A stretch of DNA of 64,000 nucleotides from Vitis vinifera. Taxonomy: Eukaryota; Streptophyta; Magnoliopsida; Vitales; Vitaceae. The stretch spans positions 15,777,501 to 15,841,500 of the forward strand of contig NC_081819.1 of assembly GCF_030704535.1 (NCBI RefSeq), in the 5' to 3' direction. The notes under the pieces are model-generated. The model searched no databases and was not told the DNA's origin. It was given only the letters and a program-made list of their open reading frames with translations. Position numbers and translations under genes: made by a program. How positions within the stretch are numbered: position 1 is the first letter of the stretch; the number at the start of each line of letters is the position of its first letter. Shown in pieces: positions 10,064 to 21,911 of this stretch.

Positions 10064-10867
10064 GGAGATGAAATAAACTGTGGAGAGAATGAAAATGAGT
10101 GCCTGTGTGGAGGAACAAGCTTTGCTTCTCTCTCTCAAGAGAGAGAAAATTCGTGTGTGCACGTGGGGAGAGAGACAGAGACACTGGGTTGGTGAGAAAC
10201 AAGAGGGATTGAGGGTTCATTTCATACTGACACTTGGGGACAGTTTAGGACAGTTGAGAAGGGTTGTGACTGTTGAGAGAGACAGAGAGAGGCGTCTTAC
10301 GTTATTTTGCAGCGGATGCAACGATTGACAGTCTGAAAATAACATGGTGTTTGGCAGATGGGATTTTGGTTTATGAATTTGAAAAATAATTTTTTTTATT
10401 ATATAATGAAAGGATTTTTAATAACAAGTTTTTTATATTAAATAAAATATATTTTAATTTTTTTATATTCAAAATCTAAAAATTTTCATATTTTTTTCAA
10501 ATATTTTTATTCTATTATGTCTAATCATAATTTCTCCAAAACAAAAATAAATATATAATTTTAAAATGATAATATTATCCTACGTGTCCTGTCGAAAAAT
10601 TCTCCACGAAAATCCACAAACAATTTGAGAAAAAAAAAATCAGGTAAAATTTTGTTACCGCTAGCGTGGTATTTGGGGTAATAAGAAAAATCATGGGGGC
10701 ATGATGGTAAAATTGAAAATTTTGAAAATAGAGAAAAATGGGGAAATGTGGGTGAATAGTGGGAAGTGGGGGGTGCCAGTAACCGCTTTAACCGTCACCA
10801 AACAAGGAAAAAAAGAGAGAAAGAAAAGTTGCAGAGAAAACTGGAAAAGAAAGGAGTGAAATTAAGA
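10064..10867. promoter_or_regulatory. Divergent intergenic region of the PAM2/RRM gene and DUO1
   Basis: 804 bp separate the two start codons. The left part is CT/GA-rich (UTR-like for the minus gene), the middle (10370-10570) is very AT-rich, and the right part is the purine-rich DUO1 leader. AACCGC at 10781-10786 and AACCGT at 10790-10795 lie about 75 bp before the DUO1 ATG. No clear TATA box was assigned. Confidence 0.6.
10781..10795 (+). promoter_or_regulatory. Paired AACCGY MYB sites in the DUO1 leader
   Basis: AACCGC and AACCGT with 3 bp between them. AACCG(T/C) is the binding motif described for DUO1 itself on its target genes, so this pair could serve autoregulation (inference). Confidence 0.5.
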
Positions 10868-12206
10868 ATGGAAGGAGAGAGAGAGGAGATAAAGAAAGGG
10901 CCATGGAAGGCAGAGGAAGATGAGGTGCTGATAAACCATGTGAACAAGTATGGCCCCAGAGACTGGAGCTCCATTCGCTCCAAAGGGCTCTTGCAGCGCA
11001 CTGGCAAGTCCTGTCGCCTCCGTTGGGTCAACAAACTCAGACCCAACTTGAAGAAGTACTCCATTTTCCTGCTCTTTCTCGCCCTTTCTTTTCTTATGTA
11101 ACACACACGGCGAACCAACATGTCATATGGTCACTGCGTCTATCTGAGAAGAAAATAAAGCAATGCATGCAGTTTCTGAAAATACTTTCATGATCTTGAA
11201 AGCGTTTTCTCGAACTGCATTTTTGAATTACTATTTTGATGAATTTAATAATATGGGGCATCTGCTGTAGAAAACTAGAAGTATTTTTATCATATTGAGA
11301 TGGTGATGATGGGGTATTTGCCTTTCTTTCTTTCTTCGTTTTTTTTTTTTTTTTTTTTGTTCTTATTTTTCCCAGTGGGTGCAAGTTTTCATCAGAGGAG
11401 GAGAGGCTGGTGATAGAGTTGCAGGCACAGTTTGGGAACAAATGGGCGAGAATCGCTACGTATTTGCCAGGGAGAACTGATAATGATGTGAAGAATTTTT
11501 GGAGCAGCAGGCAGAAGAGGTTGGCCAGGATTTTGCAGACTCCATCTTCTTCACCATCTTCTTCCCAATCACACAAAAACCCTGGGGAAGTCCCATTTCT
11601 TCATGATTTCCCAACTCTAGAGGTAACCAAATACATTAACTCATAACACTCTGGGGGACAGAAATTCCATTGTCTCTTTGTCTGTGATGTCGGTTTTTCT
11701 TCATTTTTCAGGTCCCCAACTTCAGTGCTTCAATGGAGGAAGACTTATCCTCAAAATCATCCTATATTGACAACTCTGAAATGATCAAGTTGGTGGGTTT
11801 ACCAGATATGGTAGAGCCTAACTTGCCGGCTTTGGAGACCAACCTTTTCCAACTTCAGTTCAACCATGCTGATCAGAAGACTCCATGCATGGAGTCCCAA
11901 TCACAATTCCCCTTCCCTCACCTCCCACAACCCCAACCAGCCCTCACGCTCTCGCCAGAGAGCCAAGAACTGGTGGCTAGACTTGATGATCCCAACTTTT
12001 TTGATGTATTTGGAGACCGAGATGTTTCTCAGGAACTGGGGAATGGAGCTCAATTTCCTGTTGAGCCAACATTTTTTGAACTGGAAAGTTGCAAAAGCTG
12101 TGGGAAACGAAAGGAGAACCCCATGACTCCGGACAGCTTCTTTGATGACTTCCCAACCGACATGTTTGATCATATGGAGCCCCTTCCGAGCCCGTCAGAG
12201 TGGTGA
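10868..12206 (+). CDS. DUO1: R2R3-MYB transcription factor DUO1 (MYB125 type), 309 aa
   Basis: Three exons: 10868-11055, 11376-11622 and 11712-12206. Junctions are AA|GTACTC to CCCAG|T (making the Asn of NLKNGCK) and GAG|GTAACC to TTTCAG|GTCCCC. R2 runs at about residues 9-60 with KKGPWKAEEDEVLINHV and RTGKSCRLRWVNKLRPN. R3 runs at about 63-110 with KFSSEEERLVIELQAQFG, NKWARIATYLPGRTDNDVKN and FWSSRQKRLARIL. These blocks are those of DUO POLLEN 1, the activator of male germline genes and generative-cell division in pollen. The C-terminus is Ser/Pro-rich, then acidic (MTPDSFFDDFPTDMFDHMEP), fitting the activation domain. The length agrees with Arabidopsis DUO1 (about 300 aa). Start chosen at MEGEREEIKKG. 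An upstream in-frame Met at 10766 only adds a basic, purine-derived stretch. Carries a miR159-like site in exon 1. Confidence 0.93.
10964..10984 (+). promoter_or_regulatory. miR159-like target site in DUO1 exon 1
   Basis: The 21 nt start TGGAGCTCC and end CTCCAAA, coding for the WSSIRSK part of R2. Compared with the perfect complement of miR159 there are two mismatches and two G:U pairs. Arabidopsis DUO1 is known to be a miR159 target. Pairing here was compared by eye. Confidence 0.75.
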
Positions 12207-12689
12207 TTTAGGTAAATTTAGAGATGACAAGGCTGTTAACATTTCTACACTAGTTTCTGTAGTGGCATTCAAATACGCTAGTGACTGCTATTCTTGTACT
12301 AAGACTCTTTTCTGAGATTAGTAATTCAAATATCCAAAACCATAATATTTTATTCCATAAATATAACACAATTCACAAGACAAATTTAAAAATGATACAA
12401 GACATAAGTTTTAGGGCAATGAAAATATGCTTTCCTCTAAAAAATGAGGAAAAAAAAAGGCATAAAAATTATGTGCTGCAACAACATAACAAATACAACA
12501 AGAAGTTTCTTTCATTTCTCCAATGTTTGTGCTCTTCTCAATCATTAGCACTTAAAAGAAATAAATTGATCTCTTCCTGAAGGAAGATCAATATCAAGTT
12601 TGATGCCTTGTACATTCAATGAGTTTCAGGCTTTAGGAGTGTCCTCCCACTGGAGGAGTTTAAATGGAGGAACTTAAATAAATTACATG
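12207..12689. other. Convergent 3' interval between DUO1 and the phosphatase gene
   Basis: The 483 bp between the two stop codons hold AT-rich DNA and presumably both 3' UTRs. No other gene seen. A 99-aa plus-strand ORF (12281-12580) starts in the UTR and looks random. Confidence 0.6.
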
Positions 12690-15600
12690 TTACACAGGAT
12701 TGGTAATAGGGCTCAAGGGGTAGTAACTGATACCAGTTTGACCGTGTTTTGTGAGTGCCTGAAAGTTTCCTGCTGTAAATGACTCATTATTACCAAAGAA
12801 GATGGGTCTTCTTGAGTGTGAAAATGCACAATAATCCACTTCATAAACTGTAGCATCCTTCATGAATGCAGAAATTGAAACCCCAACACCTTCCCCTGCA
12901 CAGGATAATCATGGCACAAGTAATTTAGAGGAGTGTTTAGAAACCATATTAGAAGGATATCAAAGGCATTGAATGCCATAAGGAGTAAAAATCCTATGTT
13001 GTATCCCAATATTTTCTGAATGCACGAATAGTATGATTTATAGAATCAATCTCATGGAAAAGCAAAATAAATGCTATTGAGAGCAATGCACAAGCAAAAA
13101 GAAATCATTTTGTTCCCAGTTGGTGCTCAGACACCAAGTTAAGGGTTAGAGCAACAGATACAAATGCATCTTGCAGACCCTGGGTTGCAAGACAAGGTAT
13201 GTTATAGTCTCAAAGGATAGACATCATATTGTTAAAAATGAAATTAAAATTCAGAACAAAGAAATTGAAGATACCATGTGTGACCAGCAACAAGTTTTCT
13301 GAAGGGAATTTATCTGCAAGGGCCTGAATAACCTTTTCGTATCTGATCCTTGAACCTGGCACCCCCTCTTCATACTGTGGCAACTATACCTCAAGCAAAG
13401 AGTCCATCTCAGTACATATAATATTGTTTGTGGAGACAAATGCATATACGGTTATGGTAACCAAGAAAATTTCAATTATAAAGCAAAAAAAAAAAGAAAA
13501 TACGTTAGTGTCATGCATACTTCTTGGTACACTCGTTCCACAGTAGTATCCACTGTACCAGCCGGTAACATAGCTTCAAGCTCTGATACGTTGAAACCCC
13601 AATTCCCATCTTTAGGAGCCAATTCAAGCCTTATGGCTTCCCTGCTCATCATCTCACATAATCCAAACTCAATTGATACCTGAAAAATAAGTAAAAAAAA
13701 AAAATTCAAGCAGGTAAATGTTAAGGCTGGATCGATCTGGTTAACTTTCCAATCTGGAGACATATGCTGATCAAATCATCTTACAGGAATGCAAATCACA
13801 TCAATTTAAGATATGGTGAGATCCTGTGGGCATTTGAATATATAATTTCATCCATTTTTCTGTTTTTATCTTTTGGGTATTAAGAAGCCCCTAAAAAATT
13901 TGTTTGAGTGTTAACATCCCACAGGGGGAGGAAGTTCATCCATGAGCATTCTGAGCATACCTTAACATTTCTTATCCACTCATTGCATCAGATCAACAAA
14001 TCAGAGAGCAATGAAAGACAAATTCGGAATAAATGTATTTGCATCTATTAGATACCAGATCAAAACTGTTAGATAATTTCTTTTCATCAGAGTGCATCTG
14101 GATATACGTTGATTTGGTACCAATTAAATCCCATTTATTAACAGCCCATGCAGAAAATTTATCAGCTTCTGAAGTACACCAAATTCTAGCATGTAAATCT
14201 AGATGGAACTTAAGCCTCAAAAGGAAGAGGAAGTAACAGATGGAACTTAAGTCTCAAAAGGAAGAGGAAGTAATTTCACTTGTGTCATACGGTGGATGTA
14301 CATACAATATCTGTAGAGGCATTAGTTGGAAATAAAAGTCACCAATTAGCTGTAGCTGCGTGTGATGTGAAAAAGAGAGGAAAAAATTTATAGGGAGGAG
14401 GGCATCAATGTCTTGTTTGTTCCGTTTATGTCCCACATAACTTGAGAATCTCCAGAAGACTAACCAAGTTCCTTTTCCGATAAGCTTCTCATTGTTGACA
14501 GAACCAGGTAATACTCTTTCCCATATCAACAAGGTTTTCATCATTGGTAGGGAAATATGTGTTAAAAAGCCGTGTGACAATCTGCACATATATTTCCCAT
14601 CTCTTAGGGAAATTTTAATTCCCTGTTAGAACATAAGTATGTACCCGAGGACTCAATTGGTTTTAGGACACAACATAATCAGAAAATAAAACGTGTTCCA
14701 AGCCCATGGATGTGTTTTGTGTATCTCTGAGATGGTAGGAATAGTAAGATATATCAATGAAGGATTTTCATTGTTTGAAGAAGTGCAGAGTTGTTACTGT
14801 CATGGTACCTAAAAATGTAGTCCTGTACGAACAATACTAAGAGGAATTTTCAGTAGACCTTCCAGGATCCACCTTTTCAAGTGCAAAATAATGCGAACAG
14901 GCTAAGAGTCTATATGTTCTCCTAATGAGTAAAACCAAGTACAGATACTGCTAAGAAATCCATGTGGTTCACCATCTAAGCTCTTCCACATCAAAATTTC
15001 CATAAGCTTTGCAGAGTGGAAGATAGAGTGCATGTCATCCATAATAACAGGCAAATGCTATGTCTTTTGTTACTGCTAGTTTTTTCAATTTTGGTGCATG
15101 TGGATTGGGGTTTGTTGTTTGGTTTTATTATAGGACTCAAACTTCCAAGGTTGAACACTGAATAGAATCTTATATGCTGTTAGTGAATCTTACATGCTGT
15201 TTTCACACTGTCTTCACCAAGTTTACAGCTAGCGTATAAGCAACGCAAAAGGTGTGGAATTGTAGACTGTCTCCTTAAGACAGTAACTTTGTAGTTTTCT
15301 TTCATAGACTAATACTTAAATTCTGATCAACCACTCTTCAGTTACATATCACTGAAAAACTGCAATTGCAAAAATAGCTAGAATGTTTTAATCATTCATC
15401 AATTAGTTCTGATAACAAAAATGTTTTACCACTGCAGCATGAAAGGATTTGAACTAGATTTTATAATCAATCTGAATCACCCATAGCTTTTGATTTCCAA
15501 ATTGGGTGTCAAAAATTTCCTCAGCCTGTATTTGACTGCCACAAATTCCAACATATCGTTTCCAACAAGCCAAATTATAATATTCTTATTTTCTCAATAA

Positions 15601-16952
15601 AACTTTGACCTAACTTGTGCATCATTTTCCCGGATGCTGGAGACCAATCTAATTTCAACAAACCAGAATTATAATATTTTCATTTACTCTAACAAAGTTT
15701 CCACCAAAGTTGTGAACCATTTTCCCAGATGTTTCCGCCAAGTCAAGAAAAGACCACTGACACCACCAACCTAATTTCCATGTTTGGCTCCTGGGACAAA
15801 GTAAACAGCAAAAGGAAAGCACAAATTTGGAACAAAAAATTTTAGACCATGAGACAAAAACCTCCACCGGCCTGAGCCTGAAACACCTCTTTCTTATGTT
15901 TCAACAAAACGAAAAATGCTTAAAATCTTCTAATTTTTGGCAACCCCATGAGACAAAAACCTTCGCACAGCTGAACATAGAACATCTCTTTCCTATAAGA
16001 AATCTTCTATGCAGGGAACAGAGTAAAATCCATTCAATCAAATTGAATTTCATACATATATGTATACACAAAGTTTGAAAAGGCTAGGTTTATTAAAGAA
16101 TGAATCTATATCAGGAAATTTTTCCACACAAGCCTTTGAGACAAAAATCTCCGTCTAACTGAACCTAACGCATCTCTTTCCTATCCAAAGTTATCTTGTC
16201 CTCTGGTTTCTCAGCAACCAAACAGAGTGTTGACATCATTCGATCAAAATAAAATCAAATTCACAATATACACATATGTCTACCATTCACGATCCTGTGA
16301 GACAAAACCTCCACAAAACTGAGCCTAATACATCTCCTTCCTATTAAAAAAAAAAAATTATTTTCTTGTCCCTTATTTCTCAGAAACCAAACAGAGTGCA
16401 AACATAATTCAATCAACTCCAATTTCACACATGCAAACATACGCGAGATTTGACAAGAACCAGGTCAACAATTGATATAAAACAAAGCTATTGATAGAGA
16501 GACCAGACCTTGAGCTTGGAAGGATCGATGGCGACACCGTCGCCTGTCATATTGACGGGATCGTCATCGATGGCGCAGAGAGCAGAGATCACTTCGGAGG
16601 CAGTCTGAACACAGCGGAGAAACGGAGACACTAAAACCCTGTGGATCGGAAAACCCAGCTGGGATCGGAGCTTCCGGCCTGTGCAGAAAGCCCGGACCTT
16701 GCCGGGGTCGGCGAGCGGCGGGTCCCACGGCCTCGCCGCCGTGGATACCCAGAGCGGCTCGGTGTTGTCGAGGCGGTCTCCGTGCCTCATTACGACGACG
16801 TTTTGGAAGTGTTGAGAATCTGAAGAGTCCATGCTGAGATTTCGCGAGGAGGAGATGGAGGCTTTAGTGAGAGAAAGAGGGAGTTGCCTTAGAGAGAGAA
16901 CGCAAGGAACGAGAATTGCAGAAGAGAGGGATATGGTTAGAAGATGCGACAT
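12690..16952 (-). CDS. RHG-type histidine phosphatase (phosphoglycerate-mutase-like), 305 aa
   Basis: Four exons on the minus strand: 16952-16509, 13679-13521, 13383-13275 and 12895-12690. Every junction is GT-AG and keeps frame. All catalytic elements of the family are present. VVVMRHGDRLDN at about residue 50 holds the phosphate-accepting His. SPFLRCVQTASE at about 108 holds the second Arg. EFGLCEMMS is at about 152, and LLLVTHGEGVG at about 236 holds the second His. The C-terminus is YYPLSPITNPV. The family includes phosphatases acting on varied small or protein substrates, and the substrate here is unknown. The first 40 residues (MSHLLTISLSSAIL...) are Ser/Leu-rich and could be an organelle transit peptide. 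MDSSDSQHF at residue 41 is the alternative start. Intron 1 is 2.8 kb and repeat-rich. Confidence 0.9.
14201..14274. repeat. 37-bp direct tandem duplication in phosphatase intron 1
   Basis: AGATGGAACTTAAGCCTCAA... at 14201-14237 is repeated at 14238-14274 with two changes. Confidence 0.92.
15560..15755. repeat. Diverged tandem duplication of about 100 bp in intron 1
   Basis: Two successive segments share CAAGCCAAATTATAATATT / CAAACCAGAATTATAATATT at their starts and CATTTTCCCGGATG / CATTTTCCCAGATG at their ends. Confidence 0.65.
15846..16440. repeat. Four degenerate repeats of about 100-180 bp in intron 1
   Basis: Each unit opens with a variant of TGAGACAAAAACCTCC (15850, 15950, 16138, 16299), then a CTGAGCCTAA-like stretch and CATCTCTTTCCTAT. 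The last two also share CAGCAACCAAACAGAGTG / CAGAAACCAAACAGAGTG. Non-coding. Confidence 0.75.
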
Positions 16953-17400
16953 CGAGGGAGATGACGTGGAAAATCAAAGACTTATTGGTCATTCTTTATT
17001 TTATATATTTATTTATTTTTATTAATTTTCCTCTCGTTTTCTGAGAAAGTTACGTGATGACGTGCCTTTTTCAGTCTTGTTCTTTCATTTGTTGACTCTC
17101 AAACCCGGACAACACGTACGAAATTTTTTTTTTTTTAAATGAGAATGTAATATAAATATTTTCTTTATTTTGATAAATTAGATAAAATGATTTGTAAATA
17201 ACTTAATTATTTAATAAATTTAAAAAACCATTAAACTAATTTTAAATAATATATAAATCATTTAACTAAAATTTCATAGGATCAGGAGAAAGAGGAAAGG
17301 AAAGGCCTTTGGATACAATTAGTTGATGTTGTGCACGTGAATCACATGATTGCGTTAATCACGTGGAACTAATATTCCCTGTGTGATGGTGTAGGCCTTA
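16953..17400 (-). promoter_or_regulatory. Upstream region of the phosphatase gene with two G-boxes
   Basis: CACGTG occurs at 17334-17339 and 17360-17365, about 400 bp before the phosphatase start codon. G-boxes bind bZIP and bHLH factors. A role here is inference. Confidence 0.4.
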
Positions 17401-18368
17401 GCATGCACAACCACACCACAATCTGTATAAAGATAAATGTGTTTTTTTTTTTTAATTTTTATTTTAATATACAAATAACCCTCATATTTTAAAATATATA
17501 TATGCAATGAAAACATAAATTATGTCAAAATTCAAAACGAATTAAGAGAAACCAAAAAATACACAGATATTTCACAAAGAAATTTAAAGAAAAAAAACAT
17601 AAAATTTTATATTACATAACTTAAAAAAACATACATATTAGAAGAAATAGGAAAACGGAATACCTTACAATGGTAGGGATAGGGATAGGAAAGCTTTAAA
17701 AAAAGCTTTGGGCTTGAAGGCTTACATGATGAGAGAGAAAGAAGAGAGAAGGAGGAGCTTAGGATGAGAAGAAGAGTAAAAAATGAATCGTGCTTATAAC
17801 TGAGGATCAAACCTTCTTAAATAACTTGAAAAATGAATCTTAAATATATATATAACCTTAATATATTTAAAAATTTTAATAAATAAAGGTTATTTTCTGA
17901 ATATTATGTTATCATTTTGGCACAATTATCTATATATATTTATATTATACTACACATACTTTATAAACATTTTATACCTAAAAAGCCCTTAAAAAAATTA
18001 TTAATATTATTTAATAATCTTATTTTATTTATTATAAAAGATATGATAAATATAAATTTATAAGAAAAGTGTGTTTTCTTATATATATTATTGGAAAAAA
18101 AACATAAAATTAGAATGCAAGTTTTGAAATTTCAAATTTAATATATTTATCTAAAAAATAATTAAGATTTTATATACTTCTCGGTTAAATATACTATTCT
18201 TTTAATAAGAAAGAATGTACAATTTAATTATAGAATATGCATTGAAAGTCCTATTCTGTAATGAAATGTATTAATGCATTGGTTGCAGAAGAAGCATTTA
18301 TGAGACAATAAGAAAGCATATGCTACCTTCAATACATATATGTGATATTAGCCTCCAAGTTTACAAAA
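17401..18368. other. AT-rich intergenic DNA
   Basis: Long A and T runs and no coding frame with recognisable content. A 67-aa minus ORF at 17607-17810 is Ser/Leu-rich and looks random. Confidence 0.6.
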
Positions 18369-18441
18369 ATGACCAAATTAAGTATGCAATCTAATATAAA
18401 TTGTATATTATTACATTAGATTGTATGCTTAATTTGACCAT
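18369..18441. repeat. 73-bp foldback (27-bp arms, 19-nt loop)
   Basis: The left arm 18369-18395 (ATGACCAAATTAAG...) and right arm 18415-18441 (...CTTAATTTGACCAT) are inverted with 23 of 27 positions matching. All four mismatches are transitions. Confidence 0.85.
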
Positions 18442-18457
18442 TTCTGAAGTGGTTAGT

Positions 18458-18535
18458 TGAAGATTTGAACACCACCTTCTTGAACAATGACAATCCTTTT
18501 CTCAACTCCAGCCAGTTCACATCTACCCTTTTTAC
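18458..18535 (-). pseudogene. Fragment of a paralogous RRM exon
   Basis: Minus-strand translation gives VKRVDVNWLELRKG, then LSLFKKVVFKSS. This aligns with VEKVDVNWAETRRG and PPLFGKVVFTKSS in exon 2 of the gene at 8956-10063. Only about 26 codons remain. Nucleotide similarity extends slightly beyond both ends. It is probably a piece of a related gene carried or stranded by transposon activity. Confidence 0.75.
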
Positions 18536-18559
18536 ACATCAACCCTTCAAGTAGTTCAA

Positions 18560-21500
18560 GCTCCAGATTATATGAATAAATTGTTAATGAACTTGTTGGA
18601 GTATATGAGAGAATTTTAGATGGCTGAAGGGAATCTCAAATATGAAAAGGATGTTTACATAATAGTCAAGGGTCCTTCAAGCTCTTCTATCAAGAAGAAG
18701 AAGAACAAGAATGGAAACAACAAGTAGAATGGTAAGTTCAAGGGTGGGGAAAAGAAGAGCAAAGGAAATTAAGGGCAAGTGTTTCCTTAGTGAAAAGAAG
18801 GTCATCGGAAAAAAGAATGCCTTGAATTCTTGAAGATAAAAAGGTATGCATCATTCTCTTTTGTAGTTGAATCATGTTTAGTGGTTGATTTTTATTGATT
18901 CTTGGTGAATAGTGTAGGGCCACCGACTATATTTGTGATTCTTTATAGATGTTTTAGCTAAGGAAAAGACTGAATGGTAGATATGGAGATGTATCTAACT
19001 TTAGCTTTTGATGTGAGGATAATTGTGCAAATAGTATGAGATATTATCCTTATCTTAGAGAACAATTAAAGTTTTCTAGAACTCAAAGATCATCTTTATG
19101 CCTTTGAGTTTGGAAAGAATTTGATTTTGATTTCTAGTTTACGTAAAATGAATTATTCATTCATATGCTTAAGATCATTAGTTGAAAATCTATATCATGT
19201 TACTTTGTTATTATTATTGTTAAGGAATGAAAACAATCATATCTCACTAAAAAGAAATGAAACTAACACTAATCAAACTTATTTTTGACACCTATGCCTA
19301 AGTTATATTAATCTAAATAAGATTTAAAGAGTGATTAAGTTTGGATCATTAGACACTTTGATTTATGAGGATTCTCTTATTTACAAATCTTGTATATAAG
19401 GTAAAATGACTAAGAGAACCTTTATTGGTAAATGATATAAACCCAAAGAATGTTTGGAGTTGGAGCATAATGAAATACATGGATCTTTTAATGCCCATGC
19501 ATGGGAGGGTATAAGTACTTTATCACCTTTATCAATAATTACTCTATGTTTAGATATATTTACTTAATGCATAGGAGATTTGATGTCTTAGATAAGTTCA
19601 TTGGATTTAAGGCGGAATCGAAAAACCAATTAGATAAACATGTTAAGATTGAGGTGGTCAGTTAACATATGTCCAATCAATTTACTTCTTTCCTCAAGGA
19701 GCATGAGATTATAACTTAATTGAGTACTCTTAGAACTCCACAACAAAATGGAGTAGTGAAAAGAAGAAATCAAACTTTGATGGACAGGATGAGAGCTTTG
19801 ATTAGTTTCTTATCATTTTATACATCCTTTTGGGGATATGCCTTGAAAACTATGGCTTACCTCCCTAACCTAGTGTTTTCCAAGTTAGTATCTTTAACTC
19901 ATTTGAAATTTTGGATAAGCTATAGACCCAATTTGTAACATATTCACATATGAGTTGTACAATCGTGTGTTAAAATCAAAGGTAGGAAAGTAAGAAGCAA
20001 GGTCAGAGGTGTGTCAATCTATAGGATATCCAAAAGGAACTAGGGAATCATTATTTTTATGATCAAGTTGGCCATAATATATTTATAACAAAAAAATGTT
20101 AGATTTATGGAAAAAAAGGCTATATGATAAGTAATAAGGCAAAATGTAATATAGATTGGAGAATACTAGAAGACACTCCCACAATAGCATAGAAAACTAT
20201 GGACCTAGAAGTTCAATCATTAATCCTTCTCGATACCTCTATTACACAAGAGCCTTGTCATAGTGGGAAGGTTGTTATACAATCAAATAAGTTTATGTAT
20301 TTGGGCTAGTCTTTTGAGGCAATTCAAGAAGAACATGAGATTGATCTCTTAGATTATGATGAAATGACGAGCCATGTTGATGCTTATCTATGGCAAGGAA
20401 CTATGGAGGTAGAGATAGAATCAATGTATTCTAACAATGTTTAGGCACTTTTAAAAGCACATAAAGGGGACAAAACACATAAGGTACAAGTAGTTTTATA
20501 AGAGGAAGAGAGAAGTGGATGAAAGGTTGGGCTTGTAGCTAAAGGTTATAGTCAAAAAATTGGTTTCAACTATGAAGAATCTTTTTCATCATTAGACAAG
20601 CTCAACTTCATCAGAGTACTTCTATCTATTGTAGACAATATCAATTATGAGATATGAAAAATGGATATCAAGACAACGTTCTTGAACAACTATCTCGATG
20701 AGAACATCTATATGATGTAATCAATCAGCTTCATAGCAAAGATCGAAAATGCAAGTTGTATAAATCTATTTATGAATTAAAGTAAAAACAATCATCTTAC
20801 TCATGGAACAAGTGTTTTGATCAAGTAATCAAGACTCTTAATTTTGATCAAAGTGAAAATGAGCCTTGGGTGTACAAGAAGGCACAAAGAAGAATGGTGG
20901 TGTTTTTTATCTTGTGTGTTGATGACATTCTACTCATTAAGAATGATGTAAGGTAAATGTCATTAGTTAAGATTTGGTTATCTAATTAGTTCTAGATGAA
21001 AGATTTGAGAAAAACACAATATATTATTAGGATTAAGGTCCTTAGGGACCACAAGAATAGGAAAATCACACTATATTAAGCCACCTACTTTGACAAAAGG
21101 TTTTGGTTAAGTATGTGATGTAGGACTTTAAGAAGGGTTTGCTACCCTTAAATTATGGAGCCTTTTTTTCTTAGGATCAATGTCCTAAGACACCTGAGGA
21201 GAAAAATCACATGATGGTAGTACCCTATGCATTTATAATGGGTAAAATTATATATGCATTACTATATACTAGACCAAATATTTTCTTTGTTGTACAAATG
21301 GTAAGCAAAATCAGTTTAATCAAGACTAGGGAATTGAACAATAATTAAGCATACACTCAAGTATCTTAGGCGAATGAGAGATTATATATTTATGTATCAT
21401 TGTGATGATTTGGTACCCCTTAGGTATAAGAATTCATACTCTCAATCTGATAGGGTATCTTACAAGTCTACCTCTAGTTTTGTGTTTACTTTAAGTGGTA

Positions 21501-21911
21501 AGGCTATTAGTCGGAGAAGTATGAAACAATCTTGTATTTTTGGCTCTACTATATAAATTGAATATGTTGTTTTTGAAATAGTAAAGGAAGTCATTTAGCT
21601 TAGGAAGTTCCTTATGGGACTTTAGGTAGTTCCCTTAGTTGTATCACCCATGATCTTGTTTTGTGATAATAGTAGGGTAGTGACATAGTCTAAAAAAACA
21701 AAGAAACTATTAGAAAGGGTAAATACATAGAAAGGAAATATCACTTTATACATGAGATAGTTTAGAGATGTGATGTTATAATGGAGAAGATACTATGGAG
21801 AACTTGATAGATCTCTTAACTAATACTTTACCTAGTAGAGTTTTTTATGGTCATAGGGATAACATAGGTGTCAAATGTATGCTTGATATGATTTGAGGGC
21901 TAGTAGGAGTT
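18560..21911 (+). pseudogene. Heavily decayed Ty1/copia gag-pol
   Basis: Remnants appear in the right order but in shifting frames with many stops. They are a gag-end basic/zinc-knuckle area (18600-18830), an integrase piece at 19720-19920 (STLRTPQQNGVVKRRNQTL, YTSFWGYALKTMAYLPN), an RT piece near 20570-20950 (ESFSSLDKLNFIRVLLS; CVDDI-like VCVDDILL), and RNase H near 21650 (FCDNS). A purine-rich GAGGGCTAGTAGGAG precedes the 3' LTR. Non-functional. No matching 5' LTR was found upstream. Confidence 0.85.

Noticed and set aside
12040..12060. A second miR159-like site (TGGAGCTCAATTTCC) in DUO1 exon 3
   Set aside because: Only the first half matches. The rest has too many mismatches compared with the exon 1 site.
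17607..17810. 67-aa minus ORF with a hydrophobic start
   Set aside because: Low-complexity Ser/Leu composition in AT-rich DNA, no neighbours or splice support.
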